A stretch of 64,000 nt of DNA from Pedobacter sp. JY14-1 (GTDB lineage: Bacteria > Bacteroidota > Bacteroidia > Sphingobacteriales > Sphingobacteriaceae). The stretch's first letter is position 1. Each line of letters opens with the position of its first letter. Where the stretch lies: contig NZ_JARJHU010000003.1 of assembly GCF_029269825.1 (NCBI RefSeq), positions 720,475 through 784,474 on the forward strand, read 5' to 3'. A program made the position numbers and the translations under genes. A model generated the notes under the pieces. The model did not search any database and was not told the DNA's origin. It saw nothing but the letters and a program-made list of their open reading frames with translations. This document shows positions 35,902 to 47,303 of the stretch, piece by piece.

Positions 35902-38289
35902 ATGACTATAAGAAAAACCAGGGCACTATCTTTCATCTGTCTGTTGCTTTTTGTGGCGACGGGCCGCCTTTCGGCACATCCGCCTGAAGCCAGCCGCAAG
36001 GTTTATGCAAAAAATGGCGTACTGGATCTCCGTCAGGAAAATTTTTCAGAAATACTGGCCATATCAGGAGAATTCAAATGTTACTGGCAGCAACTGCTGA
36101 AACCTGGAGATGAACCGAAAAGCACGCCGTTCAATGTAAACTTTCCGGGTATCTGGAACCTTTACCCGCAAAATAAGGGGAAGAAAAACCCCGGCTTTGG
36201 TTATGCCACTTATTCGCTCATGCTTCTGCTCCCACCAGGCGAAAGAGAACTGCGTCTGGGTATGCCCGACGCCTACTCCGCTTATACACTCTATATCAAC
36301 GGCGAACTTGCCGCTGCCAACGGAAAGGTAAGCACTTCAGCCGAAGGTTTCGAGCCGCACTGGCAATATCGTTACACAGATCTGCCCAGGCGCACCGATA
36401 CCATCCGCCTGCTGATCCAGGTGGCAAACTTCTCGCATCACAAAGGAGGATTTAAAGATGAGATCACTATCGGCAACCGGAAGAAAATGGAGCTTGCCCG
36501 TCAGCGGGACGGCGCAGTAGATGTCTTTCTAACCGGATGTCTTTTTATGGGCGGACTGTTTTTTCTCGGCCTCTACCTGCGGGGCAGCCGAGATAAGGCC
36601 ATCCTGCTGTTCTCGCTGTACTCCATCGTGTTCAGTTACCGTATTGCCGGAGTAGACAATTATGTACTGCATACCATTTTTCCAGACCTCAGCTGGTACA
36701 TCACGATAAGACTGGAATACCTCAGTCTTTTTCTCGGCGTCAGCCTTTTTGCCTTATATACCCGCTACCTCTATCCCAGCGTTGTCAGTCCGCTGGCTGT
36801 CGGTCTTGTCACCATACTTTGCGCTGCTTTCGCACTCAGTTCACTGCTGATGCCGCCGGTATGGTTTAGCCAGCTCATCAATCCTTTCCTGGTGGTCATG
36901 GTCTTTTGTATTGTCTATACCTCCTTTATCTACATCAAGGCCTTCCGCAGGAGGCTGCCCGGGGCTGTTTATGCACTCTGGAGTTCCGTTGCGCTCATGG
37001 GCGTCTTTGCGATCTCGCTCTTACACTACTGGGGGATTACGCATGCGCTACAAGTGCTCAATTTTATGAGCTATATCGGTTTTTTCTTCCTGCAGTCCAT
37101 GGTGCTCTCCCACAGGGTATCCTTCGTCCTGAAAAAGGCACAACTGGAAGCGGAACAGGGGCTAAAGATCAAAAGTGAATTTCTGAGCAATATGAGTCAT
37201 GAGATCAGGACCCCGCTTAACTCTGTAATCGGAATCAGCCATATCCTCCTGGAAAACAATCCCCGTGAAGACCAGGCCCGCCAGCTGGAGATCATGCTGT
37301 TTTCCGCCAACCACCTGCTCACCATCGTGAACGACATTCTCGACTACAACAAGATAGAGGCAGGGAAAGTCCGTTTTGAACACATTGAAATGGACATTGC
37401 ATCCGTCGCTTCCAATGTAGTTACCGGTTTACAGGCGGAAGCCGAGAAAAAGCAACTGGAACTTTACCTGCAACTGGACGAAGCGCTGAAGAACAAAGTT
37501 ACAGGGGATCCTACGCGCATGTTTCAGGTGCTTAACAACTTGGTACATAACGCGATAAAGTTTACTCATGCCGGTTCAGTGGGTCTGATCGTCAAGGTGC
37601 TCAGAGAAACCGCACAACACGTCAGCCTGCGGTTTGCGGTAAAGGATACAGGCATCGGCATTTCAGAAGCCCACCAGAAGATCATTTTTGAACGCTTCAC
37701 ACAGGCCGATTCTTCAACCTCACGAGGTTTCGGGGGCACTGGCCTGGGACTTGCCATCTGCAAAAGGATACTCGAACTCCAGGAGTCGGAGCTGAAACTG
37801 AACAGCAGCCCGGGAAAAGGCTCCACGTTCTACTTCGATCTTACCTTCGAAAAGCACCTTTCGGTCGTACCTGTTGTCCCGGAAAAGCAGCGGCAATTGC
37901 CCCATAAGGATGAAAAGCCGCTGGAGGGTATCCATATCCTGCTGGTGGAAGACAACCCGGTCAATGTCATGGTAGCCCGAAATTTCCTCAGGTCGTGGGG
38001 TGCGGGGGTAGATGTAGCCGAAAACGGTGAACAGGCCCTGGCACTGCTCGATACCTCCCGTCACCGTCTTGTCCTGATGGATCTGCACATGCCGGTAATG
38101 GACGGGTATGAGTCTGCAAGGCTTATGCGGGCTTCAGGCATCCGGATTCCCATCATCGCACTCACCGCTAACCTGCCGGGAGAAGTGAGCGGAGAAGTAT
38201 ATGCCGCGGGGATGGACGATATGGTGGTAAAGCCATTTTTGCCCGCGGTACTTTATAATAAGGTATGGAATTACGTCTTCCCTGATTAA
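35902..38289 (+). CDS. hybrid sensor histidine kinase with 7TMR-DISM sensor
   Basis: A 795-residue sensor. A signal peptide or first helix lies at residues 1-27, then a jelly-roll extracytoplasmic domain at about 45-190 and seven membrane helices at about 205-400, together the 7TMR-DISM arrangement. The transmitter follows: HisKA with phospho-acceptor H433 in NMSHEIRTPLN, and an ATPase domain with NLVHNAIKFTH, DTGIGI and FGGTGLGLAI. A receiver domain at the end has D727 in LMDLHMPVMDG. No separate response regulator gene is adjacent, and the output is unknown. The ATG at 35902 gives a proper signal peptide. Confidence 0.92.
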   Translation: MTIRKTRALSFICLLLFVATGRLSAHPPEASRKVYAKNGVLDLRQENFSEILAISGEFKCYWQQLLKPGDEPKSTPFNVNFPGIWNLYPQNKGKKNPGFGYATYSLMLLLPPGERELRLGMPDAYSAYTLYINGELAAANGKVSTSAEGFEPHWQYRYTDLPRRTDTIRLLIQVANFSHHKGGFKDEITIGNRKKMELARQRDGAVDVFLTGCLFMGGLFFLGLYLRGSRDKAILLFSLYSIVFSYRIAGVDNYVLHTIFPDLSWYITIRLEYLSLFLGVSLFALYTRYLYPSVVSPLAVGLVTILCAAFALSSLLMPPVWFSQLINPFLVVMVFCIVYTSFIYIKAFRRRLPGAVYALWSSVALMGVFAISLLHYWGITHALQVLNFMSYIGFFFLQSMVLSHRVSFVLKKAQLEAEQGLKIKSEFLSNMSHEIRTPLNSVIGISHILLENNPREDQARQLEIMLFSANHLLTIVNDILDYNKIEAGKVRFEHIEMDIASVASNVVTGLQAEAEKKQLELYLQLDEALKNKVTGDPTRMFQVLNNLVHNAIKFTHAGSVGLIVKVLRETAQHVSLRFAVKDTGIGISEAHQKIIFERFTQADSSTSRGFGGTGLGLAICKRILELQESELKLNSSPGKGSTFYFDLTFEKHLSVVPVVPEKQRQLPHKDEKPLEGIHILLVEDNPVNVMVARNFLRSWGAGVDVAENGEQALALLDTSRHRLVLMDLHMPVMDGYESARLMRASGIRIPIIALTANLPGEVSGEVYAAGMDDMVVKPFLPAVLYNKVWNYVFPD

Positions 38290-38324
38290 ACAGGATACGG
38301 GCGGAAGATAATGACCGAATATGT

Positions 38325-38332
38325 TATTTTTG
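38325..38332 (+). promoter_or_regulatory. -7 element TATTTTTG of the HPP gene
   Basis: It matches TAnnTTTG and ends 17 bases before the ATG at 38350. No clear -33. Confidence 0.35.
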
Positions 38333-38349
38333 CGCCCAAAAAATAGCCA

Positions 38350-38907
38350 ATGCCAAGAAGACTGATCAGGAGGCAATTCCGCAAGGCCAGGTACGTGCTG
38401 TATCGTGAAACCCTTATCGATGTAAAGGAACACATATTAACTTTTATAGGGGCATTTACAGGTATCGGGCTCATCGGCCTGCTGAATAGCCAATATCTGG
38501 TCGTTAACGACAACATTTACCTGATCGGCTCCTTCGGTGCTTCCTCTGTACTGATCTATGGGATCATCAACAGTCCGCTCGCCCAGCCCCGCAACCTTAT
38601 CGGTGGGCATGTGCTGAGCGCTTTGGTCGGTGTCACCGTTCAGAAGCTGGCGGGAGGTGAACCCTGGCTGGCCTGTGCCCTGGCAGTTTCCGTATCTATT
38701 GTTGTCATGCAGATGACCAAAACCCTGCACCCCCCCGGCGGGGCTACCGCGCTGATCGCTGTTACCGGCGGCGAAAAGATCAAGGCTCTGGGCTATCTGT
38801 ATGTCTTGTCACCGGTATTTTCAGGAGTGTTTATCCTGCTGGCAGTGGCGATGGTGTTTAACAACCTCCGGCACCGGAAATATCCGCACCGCAGTTTTTT
38901 CAGGTAA
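38350..38907 (+). CDS. HPP family membrane protein
   Basis: A 185-residue inner-membrane protein with a basic N-terminus and four to five helices after residue 40. The family signature LHPPGGATAL is at about residues 125-134, with SFGASSVLIYG and QPRNLIGGH upstream. HPP proteins in cyanobacteria and plants transport nitrite across membranes; for Bacteroidota members the substrate is untested. It is convergent with the TonB receptor gene, across a repeat-bearing gap. Confidence 0.87.
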   Translation: MPRRLIRRQFRKARYVLYRETLIDVKEHILTFIGAFTGIGLIGLLNSQYLVVNDNIYLIGSFGASSVLIYGIINSPLAQPRNLIGGHVLSALVGVTVQKLAGGEPWLACALAVSVSIVVMQMTKTLHPPGGATALIAVTGGEKIKALGYLYVLSPVFSGVFILLAVAMVFNNLRHRKYPHRSFFR

Positions 38908-38997
38908 AGAAGCAAAGATCTGAACCAGTATTGATCCCTTTCCTGCCAGAGATCCGGAAGGGCACTGCTATGCGTTTGCTGCGGCCCGGACCGTGTC

Positions 38998-39041
38998 AAA
39001 GCCGTAGTAAAGCCGAAGCAAACCCGTAGCAAAGCCGGAGC
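38998..39041. repeat. four tandem copies of an 11-base unit, consensus AAAGCCGTAGC
   Basis: Units lie at 38998-39008, 39009-39019, 39020-39030 and 39031-39041, each with at most two differences from AAAGCCGTAGC. An inverted copy (TTTGCTGCGGC, 38975-38985) precedes them and can pair with 39012-39022 to form a hairpin. They sit between the convergent HPP and TonB receptor genes. Too short and without spacers, so not a CRISPR array. Confidence 0.8.
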
Positions 39042-39062
39042 AGATAATAGCTCATTTAGATT

Positions 39063-41162
39063 TTACTTCCTGAATTTTACGGCCAGTCCACCGTAGAAAT
39101 TGCGTTTTGCTGCGGCGTTGAAATAGCGGTTGCCCACGGCATTCAAGTCGTTGCCCAGGCTGTAAGTCTGGTTGAGCAGGTTGTCGCCACCGGCAAAGAG
39201 TTCAAGTGTGGTGGTCCCGATGCGCAGGTTTTTCCAGCCGATCCTGGCCTGCAGCAAATGATACTTGCGGGCATAAACGGAATTGGCGTCGTTGAGCGGG
39301 ATGCTGGAGGTATAATTGTGCTGGAAAAAGACATATACGGCATGGGGTAGCTGCAGTTCTGCGCTGCTGACCACTACGGTCCTCGGTACCCCGGTCAGGG
39401 CGTTTCCGGAATAGTCGTTGTTGCCGCTTACGTAATCACCAAACCTGAACCTGCTCAGGGTATAGGCATTGCGCAGCAGAAAACCTCTCACGATGCCCTG
39501 GCCGCGCAGTGGAAGCAGCTGGTAAGACATACCGGTTTCCAGGCCCCACTGGCTGGTGCCACCGGCATTGATAAAGTATTCCCGGTCAGCCTGGTCCAGC
39601 CGCCTGACGATGGCATCGCGCAGCTGATAATGAAAGCCGTTCAGATCGGCGAAGAAACGGCCGTCCATTGTTTGCAGCCGGAAACCTGTCTCGTAGCTCC
39701 AGCCGTATTCGGGCTGAAGGCTGGTGTTGATCACATTATTGGAAGCACGCACTTCGGCAAGGGTGGGCGGCGAGTAGCCTTTGCTTGCGGATGCCCGCAG
39801 GGAGAATGCGTTGCTGATGAGGTAGGAAACCGCAGCGCGGGGCATCAGCTGGGTGTCAAAGGCTACAGTTTTACGGGCAATCGCTACCGGGGCGGTACTT
39901 TTGTAATCGTAGCCGTAGAGGTTCAGGCTTGCAGACAGTTCGATCAGCAGTTTATCATACAGGTCTGCGGTGAGTTGCAGGAAGCCGAAGCTGGCGTCTG
40001 CATGGAGTTTATCAGTTGCCTGAACTGCTGCGGGGGTGCCGAAGTTGTTGTCATAGTTGTTGAACCCGGTGCCGGTGGTCATGCTTTCTAGACCGGCATT
40101 GACCTTCCACCTGGCGTTTGTGGTTTGTAAGGCATATTCCAGGTAGGATCGGAGCCCAAGCGTGGTCTCCATACGGTGTTCGTAATTGGTAATGAAGGGG
40201 TTTTTAAAATCGGTATAACTGCCATAAACGGAAAGCACATGACGGAAGTGCTCGCTGATGGCCCAGTTATTGGAGAGCCCTGCGTAGAATGTCTTGCTGT
40301 AAATGCCGGCCCGCTGCTCGATGGCGCTGCGGGTGGCGGGGGTGGACGGCCTGGATGCCTGCGGATTGGCGGTAAACTGAGCTGCAGTGAGACCACCTGG
40401 TGTATTGTAGTGTAAATCAGAATAGAAAAGCAGGGCTTTTAAGGAGGCATTGGTGGCGTAATCGAACTGCTGGAAAGTTTGCAGGTATTTCCGGTCCATA
40501 GCGCTGTGTTCGCGGTAGCCATCGCTGCGTTGATAGGCCTGAGTGATGTTGAAACGGTAACGTCTGTATTGCTGATTTAAGAAAGCGCTTTCCCGAAACG
40601 TGCCATAGGAGCCGCCTTCTGCGGAAAACTGCGCAAGTGTGCTGCCAGGCTGCCCTGGCTGGCCGAAACCGGTGCTTCCGGTCGGCTGGACGAGTACGAC
40701 GCCGCCGGAATTGGCTCCGAAGATACTGCTTTGGGGACCTTTAAGTACCTGCAGCGCAGTGGTGCCGGACACATCCAGTGCATTGAGATAGCTGTTGCCG
40801 CCTGCATCTGTGAGCGGGAAATCATCGAAATAGATCTTGACGTTACGGACGCCAAATGGCGACCGGAGCAGACTGCCCCTGATGGAGAGCCGGTAGCTTC
40901 CGGGGGAACGTTCCTCCATGCGGACACCGGATAGGGTATTCAGGGTACTGACGAGCGAAGTTGAGGGCTGCTTGTCCAGCACGGTGGTATCTGCAATGCC
41001 GACGCTGCCGGTGGCCCTTTGCAGGGAAACGGGGCTGAAATAGGGCCGGATGATGACTTCCTGCAGATGGGTTGCGGTATCCGTCTTGCTTTTCTGGGCC
41101 AGCAGTGTGCTGACGGTGAAGGTCAAACCAAAGGCGATGCTGAAGGTCAAAAAGATTCTCAT
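39063..41162 (-). CDS. TonB-dependent outer membrane receptor
   Basis: A 699-residue outer-membrane receptor with a signal peptide (residues 1-22, ending STLLAQ). A plug domain follows at about 35-155 with TLSGVRMEERSPGSYRLSIRG and LQVLKGPQSSIFG, and then a 22-strand barrel ending in NFYGGLAVKFRK. It lacks the carboxypeptidase-like N-terminal domain of SusC receptors and has no SusD neighbour, so a siderophore, vitamin or metal ligand is more likely than a glycan. The ATG at 41162 is used; in-frame TTG codons just upstream overlap the -7 promoter element. Confidence 0.92.
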   Translation of the reverse strand: MRIFLTFSIAFGLTFTVSTLLAQKSKTDTATHLQEVIIRPYFSPVSLQRATGSVGIADTTVLDKQPSTSLVSTLNTLSGVRMEERSPGSYRLSIRGSLLRSPFGVRNVKIYFDDFPLTDAGGNSYLNALDVSGTTALQVLKGPQSSIFGANSGGVVLVQPTGSTGFGQPGQPGSTLAQFSAEGGSYGTFRESAFLNQQYRRYRFNITQAYQRSDGYREHSAMDRKYLQTFQQFDYATNASLKALLFYSDLHYNTPGGLTAAQFTANPQASRPSTPATRSAIEQRAGIYSKTFYAGLSNNWAISEHFRHVLSVYGSYTDFKNPFITNYEHRMETTLGLRSYLEYALQTTNARWKVNAGLESMTTGTGFNNYDNNFGTPAAVQATDKLHADASFGFLQLTADLYDKLLIELSASLNLYGYDYKSTAPVAIARKTVAFDTQLMPRAAVSYLISNAFSLRASASKGYSPPTLAEVRASNNVINTSLQPEYGWSYETGFRLQTMDGRFFADLNGFHYQLRDAIVRRLDQADREYFINAGGTSQWGLETGMSYQLLPLRGQGIVRGFLLRNAYTLSRFRFGDYVSGNNDYSGNALTGVPRTVVVSSAELQLPHAVYVFFQHNYTSSIPLNDANSVYARKYHLLQARIGWKNLRIGTTTLELFAGGDNLLNQTYSLGNDLNAVGNRYFNAAAKRNFYGGLAVKFRK

Positions 41163-41168
41163 GCTCAA

Positions 41169-41176
41169 CAAAGCTA
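41169..41176 (-). promoter_or_regulatory. -7 element TAGCTTTG of the TonB receptor gene
   Basis: It matches TAnnTTTG and ends 6 bases before the ATG at 41162. No Fur-box-like palindrome was recognised nearby. Confidence 0.35.
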
Positions 41177-41296
41177 AGATTTCGCGGCATAATTTTGTTT
41201 CTGTATCCGTTAATTTACCCCTGGCGTCACCAGGTGCCGAATTTATCCGGATGGCTTCAGTTGTTAAATTTTGTTATATCTTTAGGCGTTTTTTAA

Positions 41297-43576
<2,280 letters not shown>

Positions 43577-43600
43577 CCAATCGAATCAGGAATATAAGGA

Positions 43601-43628
43601 AGACCCGGCCATAAGCCGGGTCTTTTGT
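43601..43628 (+). terminator. Rho-independent terminator after icd
   Basis: A 9-bp perfect stem AGACCCGGC/GCCGGGTCT, loop CATAA, then a short T run. Confidence 0.88.
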
Positions 43629-43679
43629 TTACAAACAAATCGCCGCAGGCATTGGTTATAGGGATGTAATTCTGACAAT

Positions 43680-44087
43680 ATGGAAACCAACAGCAACAAC
43701 GGCCGGAAGGCTCAGGATAAGATCCATGACTACAACCTGGACGAAACCCAGGACTTTAATGAGTTGTCTTTTGATGAGGAAAAGGACAGTTATGAACTCG
43801 ATGTAAAAGGGGAAGATAAGGATTATGACCATCCGCTTCCCTATGATACCACCGCGGCAAGCGGCGGCGATGACAACTCGGACTATGACGAGCAGAATCC
43901 TTATATCGGCGATGAATATGCCAGGAAAGATGAGCTTGCAGAAAACAGGCTGGATGACCTGGGTATGCATGTGGACAATGGGGAGAGTGTAGCGGTTGAC
44001 CCTGAGGACGAATATTTGTCCAGGACACCGGAAGATTACCGTGATGACCTGGATGAAGAGGGATATCCGGTCAATGACAGGCCTTAG
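43680..44087 (+). CDS. acidic, probably disordered hypothetical protein
   Basis: A 135-residue protein with a very high share of Asp, Glu, Tyr and Asn, no hydrophobic core, no signal peptide and no recognisable domain. Its end overlaps the end of dnaX by 4 bases, tail to tail. It probably stays unfolded or folds on a basic partner. Short acidic proteins of this kind occur widely in Sphingobacteriales without known function. Confidence 0.6.
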   Translation: METNSNNGRKAQDKIHDYNLDETQDFNELSFDEEKDSYELDVKGEDKDYDHPLPYDTTAASGGDDNSDYDEQNPYIGDEYARKDELAENRLDDLGMHVDNGESVAVDPEDEYLSRTPEDYRDDLDEEGYPVNDRP

Positions 44088-45901
44088 GTATTGATATCCA
44101 GGTTGAACAGCCGGCGCATTTCTTCCAGTTTGGGGTTTTTCCCGACGAGGTACTGGTATTTCTCTCCGCTGGTATAGAGGCGGTTCACGACCTCGCGTTC
44201 AATTTGCCGGGGCCGGATGGTGATGTTGAAGTTCTTCAGGCGCGGCCTGAGGAAATTGAGCAGCTCAATCATTTCTTCCTGCAGCAGGGTTTCCTGTATC
44301 TTGTGCTCTACATGGGCGATGATGACATCATCTGCTTCCAGCAGCGGGGCCGCAGTGCTCAGCAGCGTATATACGTTGATCCTGTGGTTTGTCTTTGCCT
44401 GCTCCGCGTATTCATTCCACAGCTCGGCCATTTGCGCCTGTGTGAAGGGTTCCTTGTCGTTTCCGGTAAGGTATTTAGGTTCTTCGTCTTCTCCGGCGGC
44501 AGCCCTTTCCAGATCGGTAAGCGAGGGGATGAGCAGGCTGGTTTTAGGAAGGGTTACTGGAGTCAGGGCGATTTTCCCGGCAGGGGCAGGGTTTACAGGT
44601 ACGGCATCAGGCTTGTTGTTATCTGGGTTTTCATTTGCCGGGGCAGCCGTTGTCCCATGGTGCGGGGTTGCAAAATCAGGGCCCGGGCCAGGAACCACAG
44701 GTTCAGCAGGCAGTCCTGATGTGACGGGGCTGTTGGAACTCAGATTAGTTTTTTTTTTAATCTGATCTGAGTCAGTTGGTGTATGTGGTTGCTGTGCGAG
44801 CTGGATGACCGATGGAATGTGACACATCTTGATCAGCGACAGTTCCACCTGCAGGCGCTGGTTCTTGCTGTTTTTGTAGTGGAGATCACACTGGTTGGCC
44901 AGGTTCAGTGCCGTCAGCAGAAAGGAGGTCTGTACCTGCTGACTTTGCCTGATGTATTTTTGCCTGATGTTTTCACTCACCTCAAGCAGACGCGTGGTCT
45001 GAGGGTCTTTGGCGACGAGCAGGTTACGCAGATGGCTGGCCAGCCCGTTAATGAAGTTGTTGCCATCGAAGCCATTGTTCAGTATTTCGTCAAATAACAG
45101 CAGGGCCTCACTGACATTGGCGCCGGTAAGCTGATCAGTAAGCCGGAAGTAATAATCGTAATCGAGAATGTTGAGGTTCTCGATCACGGCCTTATAAGTC
45201 AGGTTCCGGTTCGTAAAGCTGACGATCTGGTCGAACATAGACAGTGCGTCACGCAGGCCGCCGTCTGCCTTCTGGGCGATAATGTGCAGTCCGTCAGGTT
45301 CTGCCTGGATATTTTCGCGGCTGGCGATCTGGCTTAGGTGTCCCGCGATGTCCTCTACCTGTATGCGGTTGAAGTCGAATATCTGGCAGCGGGACAGGAT
45401 GGTAGGCAGGATCTTATGTTTCTCCGTGGTGGCCAGGATGAAGATGGCATAGGAAGGTGGTTCTTCCAGCGTCTTCAGGAAAGCATTGAAGGCGTTGGCC
45501 GAGAGCATATGCACCTCATCGATGATGTAGGTCTTGTATTTACCGGCCTGGGGCGGTATCCTGACCTGTTCGATGAGGCTCCTGATGTCGTCCACAGAAT
45601 TATTGGAAGCGGCATCGAGTTCATGGAAGTTGAAAGAATGACCGGTCTGAAAGGATATACAGGACTCACAGGTCCCGCAGGCTTCCATATCGGCCGTAGG
45701 GCTTGTACAGTTAATGGTCTTGGCCAGGATGCGTGCGCAGGTAGTCTTGCCTACGCCGCGCGGGCCACAGAAAAGGAAAGCCTGTGCCAGCTGGTTGTTC
45801 TTGATGGCATTTTTTAGCGTGCCTGTGATATGTCCCTGACCCACAACAGTCTCAAACGTTGCCGGGCGGTACTTACGGGCAGAAACGATAAAGTTTTCCA
45901 T
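44084..45901 (-). CDS. dnaX: DNA polymerase III subunits gamma and tau
   Basis: A 605-residue clamp-loader ATPase. Visible: VVGQGHITGTLKNAI, Walker A GPRGVGKTTCA (about residues 46-56), the four-Cys zinc motif (C..C..C with ACGTCESC near 75-82), DEVHMLSANAFNAFLKTLEEPP and the SRCQIFDF sensor. The C-terminal tau part after about 360 starts with a Pro/Thr/Asn-rich linker and ends in a small domain that would contact the polymerase. I see no strong slippery A-run signal for a programmed frameshift within the coding part, except a run of A/T near 44750, at codons for KKK. Confidence 0.93.
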   Translation of the reverse strand: MENFIVSARKYRPATFETVVGQGHITGTLKNAIKNNQLAQAFLFCGPRGVGKTTCARILAKTINCTSPTADMEACGTCESCISFQTGHSFNFHELDAASNNSVDDIRSLIEQVRIPPQAGKYKTYIIDEVHMLSANAFNAFLKTLEEPPSYAIFILATTEKHKILPTILSRCQIFDFNRIQVEDIAGHLSQIASRENIQAEPDGLHIIAQKADGGLRDALSMFDQIVSFTNRNLTYKAVIENLNILDYDYYFRLTDQLTGANVSEALLLFDEILNNGFDGNNFINGLASHLRNLLVAKDPQTTRLLEVSENIRQKYIRQSQQVQTSFLLTALNLANQCDLHYKNSKNQRLQVELSLIKMCHIPSVIQLAQQPHTPTDSDQIKKKTNLSSNSPVTSGLPAEPVVPGPGPDFATPHHGTTAAPANENPDNNKPDAVPVNPAPAGKIALTPVTLPKTSLLIPSLTDLERAAAGEDEEPKYLTGNDKEPFTQAQMAELWNEYAEQAKTNHRINVYTLLSTAAPLLEADDVIIAHVEHKIQETLLQEEMIELLNFLRPRLKNFNITIRPRQIEREVVNRLYTSGEKYQYLVGKNPKLEEMRRLFNLDINT

Positions 45902-45955
45902 TAGGCGAAATTAAACAAAACATTTATCTTCGCAGCATCTAAAATTAATGCTGAT

Positions 45956-47221
45956 ATGAAACTGTGGCTTTCCGGCAAAGCGCTGATTTACCGCTTTCTT
46001 TTTTTGTTGTTCCTGGCGGCACCGCTGCTGGGTACGGCGCAGTCCAATTACCTGAAGGGTTATGTCATTACTGTATCCGGGGAGACGTTACAGGGCTATG
46101 TAGATTTTAAGGGAACATACCAGACTGCTGAATCACTGAAGTTTAAAAAAGATGAGGATGCCCCTGCGGAAACCTATAATCTGGAAAATTGCCTGGGCTA
46201 CGGGGTAGACGGCAAGGCATACTATGAACGGTTTACAGTGAACGTGAGCCAGGCCTATACCCGCACCTCCAACCTGAGGCCGGGACTGGATACTTCATAC
46301 CGCAGGCAAACGGTATTTCTGAAGGTTCTGCAAAGGGGAAAGCCTTTCACGCTCTTCTCATACACCGACGAGATCAAGGAGCGGTTTTACCTGCAAAGCA
46401 GCCTGGACAAGGAACCGGTGGAACTGTTCCGCGCGCAGTATCTGACTGGTACCGGTTATGAAGTAAAGGGAGATTACCGCTTCCGGACGCAGCTATTGAA
46501 TGCCATGACCGCCAATGGTGTGGAAGACAGATATGACATTACCAAACTGGATGTGCTCAGGTATGACGGCAGTGACCTGATCAAGGTGGTTGCTGCAGCT
46601 AATGGCCAGCGGCTTCCCCGGGAAACGGCGTCCAGGTTTGCATTTTTTGCGGGTGCCGGAATAAATGTGGCTGAACTGAGCTATAAAGGCAGCCACATAC
46701 TTAGTGCTGATGACGTCAGGACAAAGAGATCCACGGAATTAATGCTTAACGCAGGCTGTGATCTGTTTCTGGACGCTGAGCGGAAAAGAATAGTGCTCAG
46801 GGCCGAACTGGCCTATTTTAGCAGCAAAAACGAGATCCGGAAATCGGAATATATTCATTCTTTTGACGAACGCACCGTTTCCGTGATGCCGCAGGTAATC
46901 TATCATTTTTATGCCAGCCGTCCCCTGAGGATTTATGCTGGACTGGGTGGGGTCGTGAATTATACGAACTATCGCAATAACCGTGTTGGAAGGTTTTTTT
47001 CTGCGACTGCTGCGGCCCCGGAGATGTTTGAAAGTGAAAACACCCAGCTTGAACCATTCACCGTATCTGCTGTCGGCCGGGTAGGCGTGCTGGTTTCCCG
47101 GAGGTTCGAGTTGTCGGCAAATTATATTGCTCCCGCAGAAATCCGCACCTTCGGTGGCTACAGTGTGTTGTTTGCAAGAACGACTTTCGGCTTCTCTTAT
47201 TTCTTTAAGGGTTATAATTGA
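45956..47221 (+). CDS. hypothetical outer membrane beta-barrel-like protein
   Basis: A 421-residue exported protein with a signal peptide (about residues 1-29, ending LGTAQ). The N-terminal half (30-220) begins NYLKGYVITVSGETLQGYVDFKG, a block repeated across many Bacteroidota hypothetical proteins. The C-terminal half, from about 225, has alternating strands such as FAFFAGAGINVAELSYKG and TFGFSYFFKG, fitting a PorT/OmpA-like eight-stranded barrel. Divergent from dnaX. Function unknown. Confidence 0.72.
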   Translation: MKLWLSGKALIYRFLFLLFLAAPLLGTAQSNYLKGYVITVSGETLQGYVDFKGTYQTAESLKFKKDEDAPAETYNLENCLGYGVDGKAYYERFTVNVSQAYTRTSNLRPGLDTSYRRQTVFLKVLQRGKPFTLFSYTDEIKERFYLQSSLDKEPVELFRAQYLTGTGYEVKGDYRFRTQLLNAMTANGVEDRYDITKLDVLRYDGSDLIKVVAAANGQRLPRETASRFAFFAGAGINVAELSYKGSHILSADDVRTKRSTELMLNAGCDLFLDAERKRIVLRAELAYFSSKNEIRKSEYIHSFDERTVSVMPQVIYHFYASRPLRIYAGLGGVVNYTNYRNNRVGRFFSATAAAPEMFESENTQLEPFTVSAVGRVGVLVSRRFELSANYIAPAEIRTFGGYSVLFARTTFGFSYFFKGYN

Positions 47222-47228
47222 TTATACG

Positions 47229-47259
47229 TTTGATTATTAGAAATTTATTGCTATTTTTG
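47229..47259 (+). promoter_or_regulatory. Bacteroidota-type promoter of the rpsF operon
   Basis: TTTG at 47229-47232, exactly 19 bases, then TATTTTTG at 47252-47259. This is the cleanest match in the window to the known Bacteroidota sigma-70-type consensus. Confidence 0.75.
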
Positions 47260-47260
47260 C

Positions 47261-47280
47261 ATCCCGCATTCGAAGCGGAT
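47261..47280 (+). promoter_or_regulatory. leader hairpin upstream of rpsF, candidate S6:S18 site
   Basis: ATCC-C-GC pairs with GCGGAT around a 7-base loop, with one bulged C. It begins right at the predicted transcript start. S6:S18 complexes are known to bind leader RNA with a conserved CCG and repress this operon in several phyla. The match here is a suggestion only. Confidence 0.35.
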
Positions 47281-47303
47281 GTATAAATAATTAAATTATA
47301 ACA

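Noticed and set aside
38998..39041. CRISPR array
   Set aside because: Units are 11 bases long with no spacers and no cas genes in the window.
44740..44775. programmed frameshift site in dnaX
   Set aside because: The A/T-rich run falls in the linker, but I could not identify a clear slippery heptamer with a downstream stem and an early stop in the shifted frame.
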